From assembly GCA_002719425.1 (NCBI GenBank), contig PBHA01000010.1, positions 20,740-31,388 on the forward strand: a DNA stretch of 10,649 nt, given 5' to 3'. The DNA is from Chloroflexota bacterium. Its GTDB lineage: Bacteria; Chloroflexota; Dehalococcoidia; UBA1151; TMED-70. The position numbers were made by a program, and so were the translations under genes. Every line of letters starts with the position of its first letter. Position 1 is the stretch's first letter. Positions 1 through 7,415 of this stretch are shown here, one piece after another. Under the pieces are notes generated by a model. It ran no database searches. It had not been told where the DNA came from and was given only the letters and a program-made list of their open reading frames with translations.

Positions 1-1335
1 GAGAATGAAATTGAAACTCTAAATTATAAAATAAATTCAATCAAATCCAACTTAAGAAAAACTAAACCAAGACCACCATTTACCACTAGCTCTCTTCAAC
101 AAGATGCATCATCAAGATTAAGATTGAGCCCATCAAGAACTATGTCTTTAGCGCAACAATTATTTCAAGGAATAGACTTGGGTAATGGTGAAGAAGGTCT
201 AATCACCTATATGAGAACAGATTCAAACGTATTATCTGAGGATTCCTTGAGTCAAGTTGGCAATTTTATCAAAACTAACTATGGTGATAATTATCATAAT
301 ATAAGAAAATACAAAACCAGATCAGCAAATGCACAAGAAGCACACGAAGCCGTAAGACCTACTTCAATAAATAGAACTCCTGAATCAATTAAAAAATTCT
401 TAAATGAAGATCAATTCAAATTATATGACTTAATTTGGAGAAGAACTGTTGCTAGTCAAATGGCTGAAAGTGAGAATAAAAAAATAACAGTAATCACATC
501 TTCTGAAAATAATAAATATAAGTTTTTAACAGAATATGACGAAATAGTTTTTGAAGGATTTAGAAAATTATTCCCACAAAAAAAAGATTTTGAAAAAATT
601 CCAAATATTATTGAAAATGACACTGTAAATCTAGAATCTGTATCAAAGGAACAAAAATTTACTCAGCACACTCCAAGATATTCAGAGGCTTCCCTAATTA
701 AGACTATGGAAGAGCTTGGTGTAGGTAGACCAAGCACATACGCAAATATCCTAAATACTATTAAAGAAAAAAAATATATCTGGGTAATAAACAGATCTAT
801 ATATATTAGTCCAGTGGGTAATGCTCTGGTTGAAGAACTAAAAAAATATTTCTCAGAGAGTGTAATGGATTATAAGTTTACAGAAAAAATGGAAAGTGAT
901 CTTGACCAGATATCGAATGGAAATCTAGATAGAAATGATTTTATAAAATCATTTTGGAAAAATTTTGAACCAATTAAAAACAATTATGAAAAAATTGCTG
1001 ATGAAAATCCTAGAAATCCAAGTGAATATAATTTTTTAAGAACAAATATTATTTGTTCTTCAGAGACTCCTTGCATTAATTCTGAAACAGGCAAAGAATT
1101 TGATGACAACGATCCTCCTTTAGGACATAAGTCACTAAATGATTTTTTAGAAAAACAGACAAGAATGATATGGATAAGATTTAGAAATAAAAATGGTGAT
1201 GGAGGGTTTCTTGCATGTGAGGATAAAGCATGTAAAGTTACCGCCGATGAAAGCGCATGGGCAGGTTCTGGGAGAAGAAGAACCAGAACACTTGAAGCAT
1301 TAAAAAAATCAATGAAAGAAAATTCCGTACACTAG
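1..1335 (+). CDS. topA: DNA topoisomerase I (type IA), 3' part
   Basis: This is the C-terminal 444 residues of a type IA topoisomerase, which relaxes negative supercoils by a 5'-phosphotyrosine strand passage. The frame is open from base 1, and the residues encoded upstream of the TTG at 124 already match the family (PPFTTSSLQQDAS at about residues 30-42), so the gene continues off the left edge and 124 is not its start. The catalytic tyrosine lies in GLITYMRTDS (Tyr at window residue 70, bases 208-210). The HEAVRPT motif and the EELGVGRPSTYANI motif of the core follow. The C-terminus is odd: instead of repeated CPxC zinc ribbons there is one C-x5-C pair (IICSSETPC), a long spacer, a C-x4-C pair (GFLACEDKAC) and a basic end. 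Identity is certain; whether the tail binds zinc is unknown. Confidence 0.97.
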   Translation, partial: ENEIETLNYKINSIKSNLRKTKPRPPFTTSSLQQDASSRLRLSPSRTMSLAQQLFQGIDLGNGEEGLITYMRTDSNVLSEDSLSQVGNFIKTNYGDNYHNIRKYKTRSANAQEAHEAVRPTSINRTPESIKKFLNEDQFKLYDLIWRRTVASQMAESENKKITVITSSENNKYKFLTEYDEIVFEGFRKLFPQKKDFEKIPNIIENDTVNLESVSKEQKFTQHTPRYSEASLIKTMEELGVGRPSTYANILNTIKEKKYIWVINRSIYISPVGNALVEELKKYFSESVMDYKFTEKMESDLDQISNGNLDRNDFIKSFWKNFEPIKNNYEKIADENPRNPSEYNFLRTNIICSSETPCINSETGKEFDDNDPPLGHKSLNDFLEKQTRMIWIRFRNKNGDGGFLACEDKACKVTADESAWAGSGRRRTRTLEALKKSMKENSVH

Positions 1336-1390
1336 AATTAATTTTCAAGTAACAATAAGTGAAAAAATAATGAAAATTTCGCATAACTTA

Positions 1391-1396
1391 TATACA
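1391..1396 (+). promoter_or_regulatory. possible -10 box for the recombinase gene
   Basis: TATACA lies 34 bases before the ATG at 1431, a spacing close to that of the TATAAT boxes before three or four other genes in the window. There is no convincing -35 box. The 95-bp gap after topA is otherwise almost pure A/T, so chance matches are likely. No Shine-Dalgarno sequence precedes the ATG at 1431. Confidence 0.3.
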
Positions 1397-1430
1397 GAGA
1401 TTTTTTTTAAATTTTTATTATCATAGTTAT

Positions 1431-2315
1431 ATGAAGGTAAAATCAATCTTAGGTGAAATAGAAGGAAGTTTAGATCCATTTTTAGAACAAAAAAACCATC
1501 TATCCGAATATTCCATAAGAAATCATAAATTAGACATAAATAAATTAATCCTTTTTTTTAATGAAAACTTAAATAAAGAATTTAATTTAGATTTGATGAG
1601 AAAATTTATTTCTGATTTAAGAAAAAGCACCTCAAAGACTTCTATAAGAAGAATAATTTCAAATATAAGTACATATTTTGAGTATCTTAATGAAAAAGAA
1701 AAGATAGAAAAAAATTTCTTCTCAGAAATAAGTCCTCCTAAAATAGGTAAAAAGTTGCCTTCAGTTGCAACAACCGATGAAATTGATTTAATGATTAATT
1801 GCATAAATAAAAATAACAAACTAGGTAAAAGAGATCATGCTATTATTGAGTTTATTTATTCAGCAGGGTTAAGAGTATCAGAGGTTAATAATCTAAATAT
1901 TGAAGATATTGACACAAATCAAAATCAAGCAATAATTTTTGGAAAAGGTTCTAAGTATAGATCTGTTATATTTTCTGAAAGTACTTCAAAAATACTAAAA
2001 GATTACCTAGAAATAAGAGATAAATCAAACAAAAAAGAGAAGGCATTTTTTTTGAGTAATTCTGGAATGAGACTCTCTATAAGAAGTATTCAATATATCA
2101 TAAAAAAATATATAAATTTAGCAGGACTAAATCCAAAATATCATACTCATACATTGAGACACTCTTTTGCAACTCATATGCTTGATGGCGGAGCTGATCT
2201 GAGGGTAGTTCAGGAACTTCTCGGACATACTTCACCTAAAACCACAGAAATTTATACTCATATTTCTGTAGAAAAATCTCGTGATGTCTATACAAACGCT
2301 CATCCCAAAGCATAA
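1431..2315 (+). CDS. xerC: tyrosine recombinase, XerC/XerD type
   Basis: This is a 294-residue tyrosine recombinase of the usual XerC/D length, expected to resolve chromosome dimers at dif during division. The N-terminal SAM-like core-binding domain spans about residues 12-95 and the catalytic domain about 110-285. All catalytic residues are visible: Arg148 (SAGLRVSE), Lys172 (GKGSK), His240 and Arg243 (HTLRHSFATHML), His266 (LGH) and the nucleophile Tyr275 (EIYTH). The ATG at 1431 has no clear ribosome binding site, but it begins just before the conserved domain and no better start is seen. It follows topA with a 95-bp gap, an arrangement also seen for topA and xerC/codV in Firmicutes. That context, not a diagnostic residue, is the reason for choosing XerC over XerD. 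An integron or phage integrase is unlikely because no other mobile DNA is present. Confidence 0.88.
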   Translation: MKVKSILGEIEGSLDPFLEQKNHLSEYSIRNHKLDINKLILFFNENLNKEFNLDLMRKFISDLRKSTSKTSIRRIISNISTYFEYLNEKEKIEKNFFSEISPPKIGKKLPSVATTDEIDLMINCINKNNKLGKRDHAIIEFIYSAGLRVSEVNNLNIEDIDTNQNQAIIFGKGSKYRSVIFSESTSKILKDYLEIRDKSNKKEKAFFLSNSGMRLSIRSIQYIIKKYINLAGLNPKYHTHTLRHSFATHMLDGGADLRVVQELLGHTSPKTTEIYTHISVEKSRDVYTNAHPKA

Positions 2316-2332
2316 AATAATATATATAAATT

Positions 2333-2340
2333 AGAGGAGA
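2333..2340 (+). promoter_or_regulatory. ribosome binding site of efp
   Basis: AGAGGAGA contains AGGAG six bases before the ATG at 2346. It is one of the strongest Shine-Dalgarno sequences in the window and fixes the efp start. It sits in the 30-bp gap after the recombinase stop. Confidence 0.8.
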
Positions 2341-2345
2341 AATCA

Positions 2346-2906
2346 ATGACAATTTCATCAGGGGAAATAAAAAGGAATATGACTATTTTACTGCAAGATG
2401 AAATATATCAAATTTTAGAATGGCAACACAGACAAGCACCAAAAGCACCACCTACACTAACTCTAAAATTAAGACATATTGAAAGTGGAAATGTATATGA
2501 AAAAAAAGTTCCTGGTAATCAAAAACTAGAACTTGCTCCAACAGAAACAAGAGAAGCTCAATTTCTTTACAAGGATAAAGAAATATTTGTATTTATGGAC
2601 AACACAAATTTTGAACAATATGAATTAGATCCAAAAATAGTGGGAGATGCATCAAAATATCTTTCTGAAGGAAACAGTATTTCAATTATATTTTTAGATA
2701 CAAGAGCCTTAGCGATTGAACTTCCATCTTCTATGACACTCACCATAGAAAATACTGAAATAGGACTAAAAGGAGATACTCAATCGGGTGCAACAAAACC
2801 TGCCACTACTACCACTGGACTTACATTACAAGTCCCCCTTTTTATAGAGAATGGTCAAGAAATAAATGTTTCTACAAGTGATGGATCATATCTTGGAAGA
2901 AACTAA
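2346..2906 (+). CDS. efp: elongation factor P
   Basis: EF-P binds between the P and E sites of the ribosome and relieves stalling at consecutive prolines. The 186-residue length and three-domain plan fit: a KOW-like domain (about 1-62), an OB domain (about 65-127) and a second OB domain (about 130-186) ending in the typical GDTxxGATKPAT, VPLFI and the closing DGSYLGRN-like segment. The tip of the domain I loop reads QHRQAPKAPPT, with Lys33 where many bacteria carry the post-translationally modified lysine. The surrounding residues are Ala/Pro instead of the usual PGKG, so the modification chemistry cannot be read from the E. coli or B. subtilis precedent. It lies 30 bp after the recombinase and overlaps the next gene, suggesting co-transcription with it. 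Confidence 0.93.
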   Translation: MTISSGEIKRNMTILLQDEIYQILEWQHRQAPKAPPTLTLKLRHIESGNVYEKKVPGNQKLELAPTETREAQFLYKDKEIFVFMDNTNFEQYELDPKIVGDASKYLSEGNSISIIFLDTRALAIELPSSMTLTIENTEIGLKGDTQSGATKPATTTTGLTLQVPLFIENGQEINVSTSDGSYLGRN

Positions 2907-3633
2907 CTATAATAAAAAAAATAAAATTTTAAACATTGGATGGTTATCAACTGGAAATGGTACTGGCTCATTAGGATTATTAGATGAGGGAATAAAATTA
3001 CACAAAAAAAAAATTGTTCAAATTAATTATGTTTTCTCAAACCGTGAATATGGAGAAAAAGAAGGTTCTGATAAATATATAGATTTAGTCAAAAAAAATG
3101 AAATAAAAACCATAAACTTATCTTCTAAAAAATTTAAATTTGATAGAGGACTTCCATGGAAAGACATAAGAGTTGATTACGATAATAAAGTTCTCAGTTT
3201 AATCTCAAAATTTAATGTTGATATTTTAGTTGCAGCAGGATACATGTTATTCTCACCTGTAATTTGTGATAAGTTTAGAATATTAAACCTTCATCCAGCC
3301 CTTCCAGACGGTCCTAACGGAACTTGGAAAAATGTAATAAAAAGCTTAGTAGAATCTAAAGCAAAAACTTCGGGAGTTTCGATTCATATTATGACTCCCG
3401 ATTTAGATGAAGGTCCGAACATATCTTTCTGTAAATTTAAAATTCAAAATAACTATCATCAAGATCATACAGAAATAGAAAAATCAGAAATCTTTTCATC
3501 AATAAGAGAAAAGCAAATCATGTATGAAAGGGTCCTTCTAAGAAAAACATTATACAAAATTTCAAGAGGAGAAATAAATATCAAAAAAGACTCTTATGTT
3601 GACCTAACTAAAGAAGTTGAACAGTCATTATAA
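2866..3633 (+). CDS. PurN-like formyltransferase
   Basis: This belongs to the formyltransferase fold of PurN, which transfers a formyl group from 10-formyltetrahydrofolate to glycinamide ribonucleotide in purine synthesis. Visible are an N-terminal Gly-rich nucleotide-type loop (STGNGTGS, residues 28-35), the AGYM segment (residues 124-127), and the catalytic Asn141, His143 (NLHPALP) and Asp181 (DLDEGP). With 255 residues it is longer than typical PurN (about 200-215), with an extra C-terminal stretch, and the loop after HPALP is DGPNGTW rather than LPAFPG. The start is uncertain: ATG 2866, ATG 2881 and TTG 2893 are in frame, none has a good ribosome binding site, and the domain begins only near residue 20. 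All overlap the efp end, so coupling to efp is likely. No other purine gene is present, so substrate assignment is inference. Confidence 0.8.
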   Translation: MFLQVMDHILEETNYNKKNKILNIGWLSTGNGTGSLGLLDEGIKLHKKKIVQINYVFSNREYGEKEGSDKYIDLVKKNEIKTINLSSKKFKFDRGLPWKDIRVDYDNKVLSLISKFNVDILVAAGYMLFSPVICDKFRILNLHPALPDGPNGTWKNVIKSLVESKAKTSGVSIHIMTPDLDEGPNISFCKFKIQNNYHQDHTEIEKSEIFSSIREKQIMYERVLLRKTLYKISRGEINIKKDSYVDLTKEVEQSL

Positions 3634-3635
3634 AT

Positions 3636-4265
3636 TTATTTCTTTTTTGATTTTTTTTCAGATTCTGGATAAATTACTTGATCCACTAAACCATAATCAA
3701 CAGCCTGCTCCGCATCCATCCAAAAGTCTCTATCTTCATCTTTCTTTACTTTAGATTCTGATTGCCCAGTGTGAAGTGCCATTATTTTTGTTAATTTATC
3801 ATTTATTCTAATCATTTCCTTCGCTTGGATTTGGATATCTGCAACAGTTCCACCTCCACCTCCTGAAACACTGTGCATCATCATTGTAGAGTTTGGTAAA
3901 GCATAACGTTTTCCTTTGGCTCCAGCTGTAAGCAAAATTGTCCCCATACTAGCTGATAAACCTACTGAAAAGGTACATACATCATTTGGTATCATTTGCA
4001 TGGTGTCGTAGATAGACAAACCTGCATAAACAGACCCTCCAGGTGAATTAATGTAAAGGTTTATATCCTTTTCAGGATCTTCTCTTGATAAATATAACAG
4101 TTGAGCAACAATTGTATTAGAAACAAAATCATCAACTGGGGTCCCTAGAAAGATTATTCTTTCTTTGAGTAATAATGAAAATATATCATAAGCTCTTTCC
4201 CCTCTAGATGTGGTTTCTATAACAGAAGGTATTAATGATTTAGGATTAAAGTTTTGTGGTTCCAA
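3636..4265 (-). CDS. clpP: ATP-dependent Clp protease proteolytic subunit
   Basis: ClpP forms the tetradecameric serine protease chamber that degrades proteins unfolded by ClpX or ClpA/C in the cytosol. The 209-residue protein has the catalytic triad Ser106 (SASMG), His131 (MMMH) and Asp180 (DRDFWM), plus the INSPGGSV segment at residues 72-79 and the closing AVDYGLVD. The start is TTG at 4265, supported by AAGGAG seven bases upstream and the absence of an in-frame ATG nearby. Two local features differ from common ClpP: His131 is followed by Ser rather than Gln, and five consecutive glycines (135-139) replace the usual GGAQG-like stretch. It is last in the regulator-aspS-tig-clpP series, 44 bp after tig. 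It ends 2 bp from the convergent formyltransferase stop, so the usual clpX partner is not adjacent downstream. Confidence 0.95.
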   Translation of the reverse strand: MEPQNFNPKSLIPSVIETTSRGERAYDIFSLLLKERIIFLGTPVDDFVSNTIVAQLLYLSREDPEKDINLYINSPGGSVYAGLSIYDTMQMIPNDVCTFSVGLSASMGTILLTAGAKGKRYALPNSTMMMHSVSGGGGGTVADIQIQAKEMIRINDKLTKIMALHTGQSESKVKKDEDRDFWMDAEQAVDYGLVDQVIYPESEKKSKKK

Positions 4266-4272
4266 AAATGAA

Positions 4273-4278
4273 CTCCTT
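4273..4278 (-). promoter_or_regulatory. ribosome binding site deciding the clpP TTG start
   Basis: On the minus strand AAGGAG precedes TTG 4265 by seven bases. Because no ATG is in frame nearby, this site is the main reason for accepting the TTG start. Confidence 0.75.
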
Positions 4279-4309
4279 ATTATTCAAGATATTTTAATTT
4301 TACTAAATA

Positions 4310-5599
4310 TTACTTCTTTTTTCGATTGGTTGATGTTTTTTTAGATGAATTTATTAAATAGTCAATACACATTTTTCTTCTTAAGTTATTTTTGACATAA
4401 TTTTTTAGAGTTTCATCATCAGCTAATTTTTGATCCTTATACTGTTCCTTAATCATCTCAATTTCAGAATCAATTTCTTTTTCTTTAGGTTCAAATTTTT
4501 CTAATTTTATTACTTCTTCTATCACCAAAAATCTCTTTATTTCTTGCTCTGCTGTTTCAAGAGTTTCTTTATAAAACTCTTCATTAGTTTTATTTATGGC
4601 TCTTAAGTAATCTTCAAATTTCATATTATATTGAGAAACCGACCTGACTCTTTCTTCAATTATTTGATCAGCAGATCTTTGAATTTGAATTTCCGAGATC
4701 TCAAAGTTAGATTTTTTAAGCAAGTTTTCCAATATTTCAGTCTCAAGTTCAATATTATATTTATAGTCATTTTCAGCTGAAATTTCATCTTTTATCTGAG
4801 TTTCAAAATCTTTTAGACTTTTTATTTCAGGATTTAATTCTTTGAGAAATTTTTCATCAAATTTTGGTATAACTTTTTCTTGAACACTAATGCATTCTAT
4901 TTCAAATTTAGCATTTTTACCTTGATATTCTTCCTCTTTCCAATCCAAGGGTAATGTTAATGTAAATTTCTTGGTTTGACCCTTGTTTATACCCTTAATA
5001 TTCTCAGATACACCCGGAGCAATTAAGTTACTATTTTCCACTGCGTAAAAATCAAATTCTTTTTCTTCTAAGATGATAGTTTCTTCGTATTTTGCAACAA
5101 TATTCAGTTTAGCAAATCCTGGAAAATCTAAGGTTTTATCACTTGGTTCCCATGTTGCTCTTGATTCAAGAATTCTTGATTTTGCTTCATCCAAACGAGC
5201 TTTAGTTACCTTATCTTTCTTTACTGTAGTCTTTAAGTTTTTATAATTTCCTACCTTTACTACAGGCATCATAGGCACCATAAGATTTAATTTTAATTTT
5301 GGCTCTCTTTCAAGGATGTCTACTTTTGGTGCACAGGGATATTCGAATTTATTATTTTCTAATACTTCTTGCGCAACTTCTTGAATTATAGAATCCAAAC
5401 TATTCTCTAATAAATAATCCTTCCCATAATGACTTTCGATTATGTTATATGGAGCTTTTCCTTTTCTAAAACCTTTGATATTTGCTGATTGAGCAATCTT
5501 TGTAGCAGAATTCTTAAGATGCTTTGTAACCAAAAAGTCATCAACTAATATTTCAATGTCTACTTGTTTATTCTTCTCTTCTTTAATATCTACGTTCAT
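4310..5599 (-). CDS. tig: trigger factor, ribosome-associated chaperone
   Basis: Trigger factor binds the ribosomal exit tunnel at protein L23 and shields nascent chains. The 429-residue length is normal. The ribosome-binding domain (about 1-115) carries the signature GFRKGKAP at residues 43-50. An FKBP-like domain follows (about 150-240), then the helical chaperone domain (about 240-415) and a Lys-rich end. The FKBP part looks degenerate: the position of E. coli Phe198 (PGF) is Val197 (APGVSENIKG) and the DF.G strand reads NIVAK, so prolyl isomerase activity is doubtful. The ATG at 5599 overlaps the aspS stop by 4 bp (ATGA), which predicts translational coupling. clpP follows, the usual tig-clpP pairing of folding and proteolysis. 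Confidence 0.95.
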   Translation of the reverse strand: MNVDIKEEKNKQVDIEILVDDFLVTKHLKNSATKIAQSANIKGFRKGKAPYNIIESHYGKDYLLENSLDSIIQEVAQEVLENNKFEYPCAPKVDILEREPKLKLNLMVPMMPVVKVGNYKNLKTTVKKDKVTKARLDEAKSRILESRATWEPSDKTLDFPGFAKLNIVAKYEETIILEEKEFDFYAVENSNLIAPGVSENIKGINKGQTKKFTLTLPLDWKEEEYQGKNAKFEIECISVQEKVIPKFDEKFLKELNPEIKSLKDFETQIKDEISAENDYKYNIELETEILENLLKKSNFEISEIQIQRSADQIIEERVRSVSQYNMKFEDYLRAINKTNEEFYKETLETAEQEIKRFLVIEEVIKLEKFEPKEKEIDSEIEMIKEQYKDQKLADDETLKNYVKNNLRRKMCIDYLINSSKKTSTNRKKK

Positions 5600-7398
5600 T
5601 TCTTAGATTTTTCCTCTTCTTCAATAATTTCTATACTAAGTTCATTTAATTGTTCATCAGTTATAATGTCCGGTGAACCAAATAGTAAGTCTGATGCGGT
5701 CTGAGTTTTAGGGAAAGCAATAACTTCTCTTATTGAATCTTCTTTAGCAAGCATGGCTACTAATCTATCAAGTCCAAGTCCCATCCCACCATGTGGAGGG
5801 ACTCCATACTCAAACGAATCAAGTAAATGACCAAACAAATTGCTAACTTCACTAGATGTATAACCTATGACATCAAATACTTTTTCTTGTAAATTTCTAT
5901 CATGAATTCTAATTGAACCCGATCCAAGTTCAACACCATTACATACAAGATCAAAAAGATCTGCATTGACCTTGCCTGGATCAGAATCAAGAAATTTTAT
6001 ATCTTCATGCTTAGGAGAAGAAAATACATGGTGAGCTGGTTGCCATCTATCTTCGTCATCCTTTTCGAATAATGGGAAGTCAGTAATCCAAGCAAATTTC
6101 ATTATTTTATTATCTAATAGACCTTTTTCTTGAGCAATATAATTTCTTAAGAACGAAAGTGAATTATTAACGATTTTTGGATCCCCGATAATCATAAAGA
6201 TTACATCCCCTTTTTCAGCCAACGTTATATTTTTTATTTCTTGAAAGTTTTGCTCAGTGTAGAACTTATTTAGAGGACCAGAAGTTTTATCTAAAGTTAT
6301 TTCTCCATCTACATCATCAGGGATTGAAATATAAATTAATCCTCCGGCTCCTTGCTCTTTGACTTTTTCAGTTAATCTATCAAAATCTTTGCGCCCAAAA
6401 TTACTTGATTTTTTGGCAACGAATCCTTTCAATATTCCTTTACTTTCAAGAGAACTAGCAATGACATTTGATTCTATAGATTGGGCTATATCAGTCAAAT
6501 TTTTTAGTTCCATTCCAAATCTAAGATCTGGTTTATCAGTTCCGAATCTATCCATTGCTTCAGAATAAGTTAGCTTTTCAAAAGGAGAATCTAATTTTAT
6601 ATCTTTGTCTATACTCTTTATGAGATTTATATACAAACTTTCAACCATATCTGTAACATCATTTTGATGCACAAAACTCATTTCTAAATCTAATTGGGTA
6701 TGCTCAGGTTGTCTATCAGCCCTCAAATCTTCATCTCTAAAACAACGAGCTATTTGGAAATATCTATCGCAGCCTGAAACCATCAACATTTGTTTCATCT
6801 GTTGCGGTGATTGTGGTAATGCATAAAAGGACCCATTATTAACTCTAGAAGGAACTACATAGTCCCTTGCCCCCTCGGGGGTACTTTTTATAAGTATTGG
6901 AGTTTCAATATGAGTAAATCCTTTATGAGACAGATCATCCCAAATAAATTGTGTAACCTTATGCCTAAGAGATAATTTCTTTTGCATTGACTCTCTTCTT
7001 AAGTCAAGAAATCTATACTTTAGTCTAATTTCTTCGGAAACTTCCTTATTATCTGAAATTTCAAAAGGAGGAGTCTTGGATTTAGATAAAACATCCATTG
7101 ATTCTACAATCATTTCATAATCACCTGTAGAAATATCACTATTTTCAGCACCTTCGATTCTTCTACTTACTACACCAGTAACTGTTATTACCCACTCATT
7201 TCTAAGATTTTTTGCTTTTTCATGTGTCTCTTGAGAAATTTCAGGATTAAAAACTATCTGCATGATTCCTGATTTATCTCTCAAATCAATAAATATAAGC
7301 TGTCCATGGTCTCTTCTTCTGGAAACCCAACCAGCTAATTTTATTTTTTTTCCCTCATTTTTTGAGGAAATTTTTCCACACATTAAATCTCTGTACAT
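5596..7398 (-). CDS. aspS: aspartyl-tRNA synthetase, bacterial type
   Basis: This class II synthetase charges tRNA with aspartate. The 600-residue protein has the bacterial layout: an OB-fold anticodon-binding domain (about 1-105), the catalytic core beginning near EEIRLKYRFLDLRR (122-135), motif 2 with Arg218 and FRDEDLRADRQPEHTQ (220-235), a GAD insertion domain (about 305-415), and motif 3 GMGLGLDRLVAML (538-550, Arg545). In the anticodon-binding domain, RRRDHG has His31, and Gly83 appears to align with the second published specificity position. Both are the states reported for the non-discriminating Pseudomonas aeruginosa enzyme, which also charges tRNA-Asn. The ATG at 7398 has GAGGGAG just upstream (7401-7407). 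The gene lies 17 bp after the AsnC-family regulator and overlaps tig by 4 bp. Confidence 0.97.
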   Translation of the reverse strand: MYRDLMCGKISSKNEGKKIKLAGWVSRRRDHGQLIFIDLRDKSGIMQIVFNPEISQETHEKAKNLRNEWVITVTGVVSRRIEGAENSDISTGDYEMIVESMDVLSKSKTPPFEISDNKEVSEEIRLKYRFLDLRRESMQKKLSLRHKVTQFIWDDLSHKGFTHIETPILIKSTPEGARDYVVPSRVNNGSFYALPQSPQQMKQMLMVSGCDRYFQIARCFRDEDLRADRQPEHTQLDLEMSFVHQNDVTDMVESLYINLIKSIDKDIKLDSPFEKLTYSEAMDRFGTDKPDLRFGMELKNLTDIAQSIESNVIASSLESKGILKGFVAKKSSNFGRKDFDRLTEKVKEQGAGGLIYISIPDDVDGEITLDKTSGPLNKFYTEQNFQEIKNITLAEKGDVIFMIIGDPKIVNNSLSFLRNYIAQEKGLLDNKIMKFAWITDFPLFEKDDEDRWQPAHHVFSSPKHEDIKFLDSDPGKVNADLFDLVCNGVELGSGSIRIHDRNLQEKVFDVIGYTSSEVSNLFGHLLDSFEYGVPPHGGMGLGLDRLVAMLAKEDSIREVIAFPKTQTASDLLFGSPDIITDEQLNELSIEIIEEEEKSKK

Positions 7399-7415
7399 AA
7401 CTCCCTCAAATAGGC

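Noticed and set aside
124..126. TTG at 124 as the start of topA
   Set aside because: The frame is open from base 1 and the upstream residues match conserved topoisomerase sequence, so the gene is truncated by the window edge.
1340..1378. Inverted repeat AATTTTCA...TGAAAATT after topA as a terminator
   Set aside because: The arms are only 8 bp and AT-rich with a 23-base loop, and no T-run follows directly, so a stable terminator hairpin is not supported.
1523..1819. Minus-strand open frames opposite the recombinase, and similar short ones opposite aspS (6359-6568) and within the exporter (9126-9338, 10215-10409)
   Set aside because: All lie within well-supported genes on other frames and have no start signals or recognisable motifs.
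1431..2315. The tyrosine recombinase as the integrase of a mobile element
   Set aside because: It has XerC/D length and motifs, sits beside topA, and no tRNA, direct repeats or phage genes are nearby.
4289..4310. ATATTT...AAATAT repeat between tig and clpP as a terminator or attenuator
   Set aside because: Arms made only of A/T in AT-rich DNA are expected by chance, and the 44-bp gap plus the normal tig-clpP pairing favour read-through.
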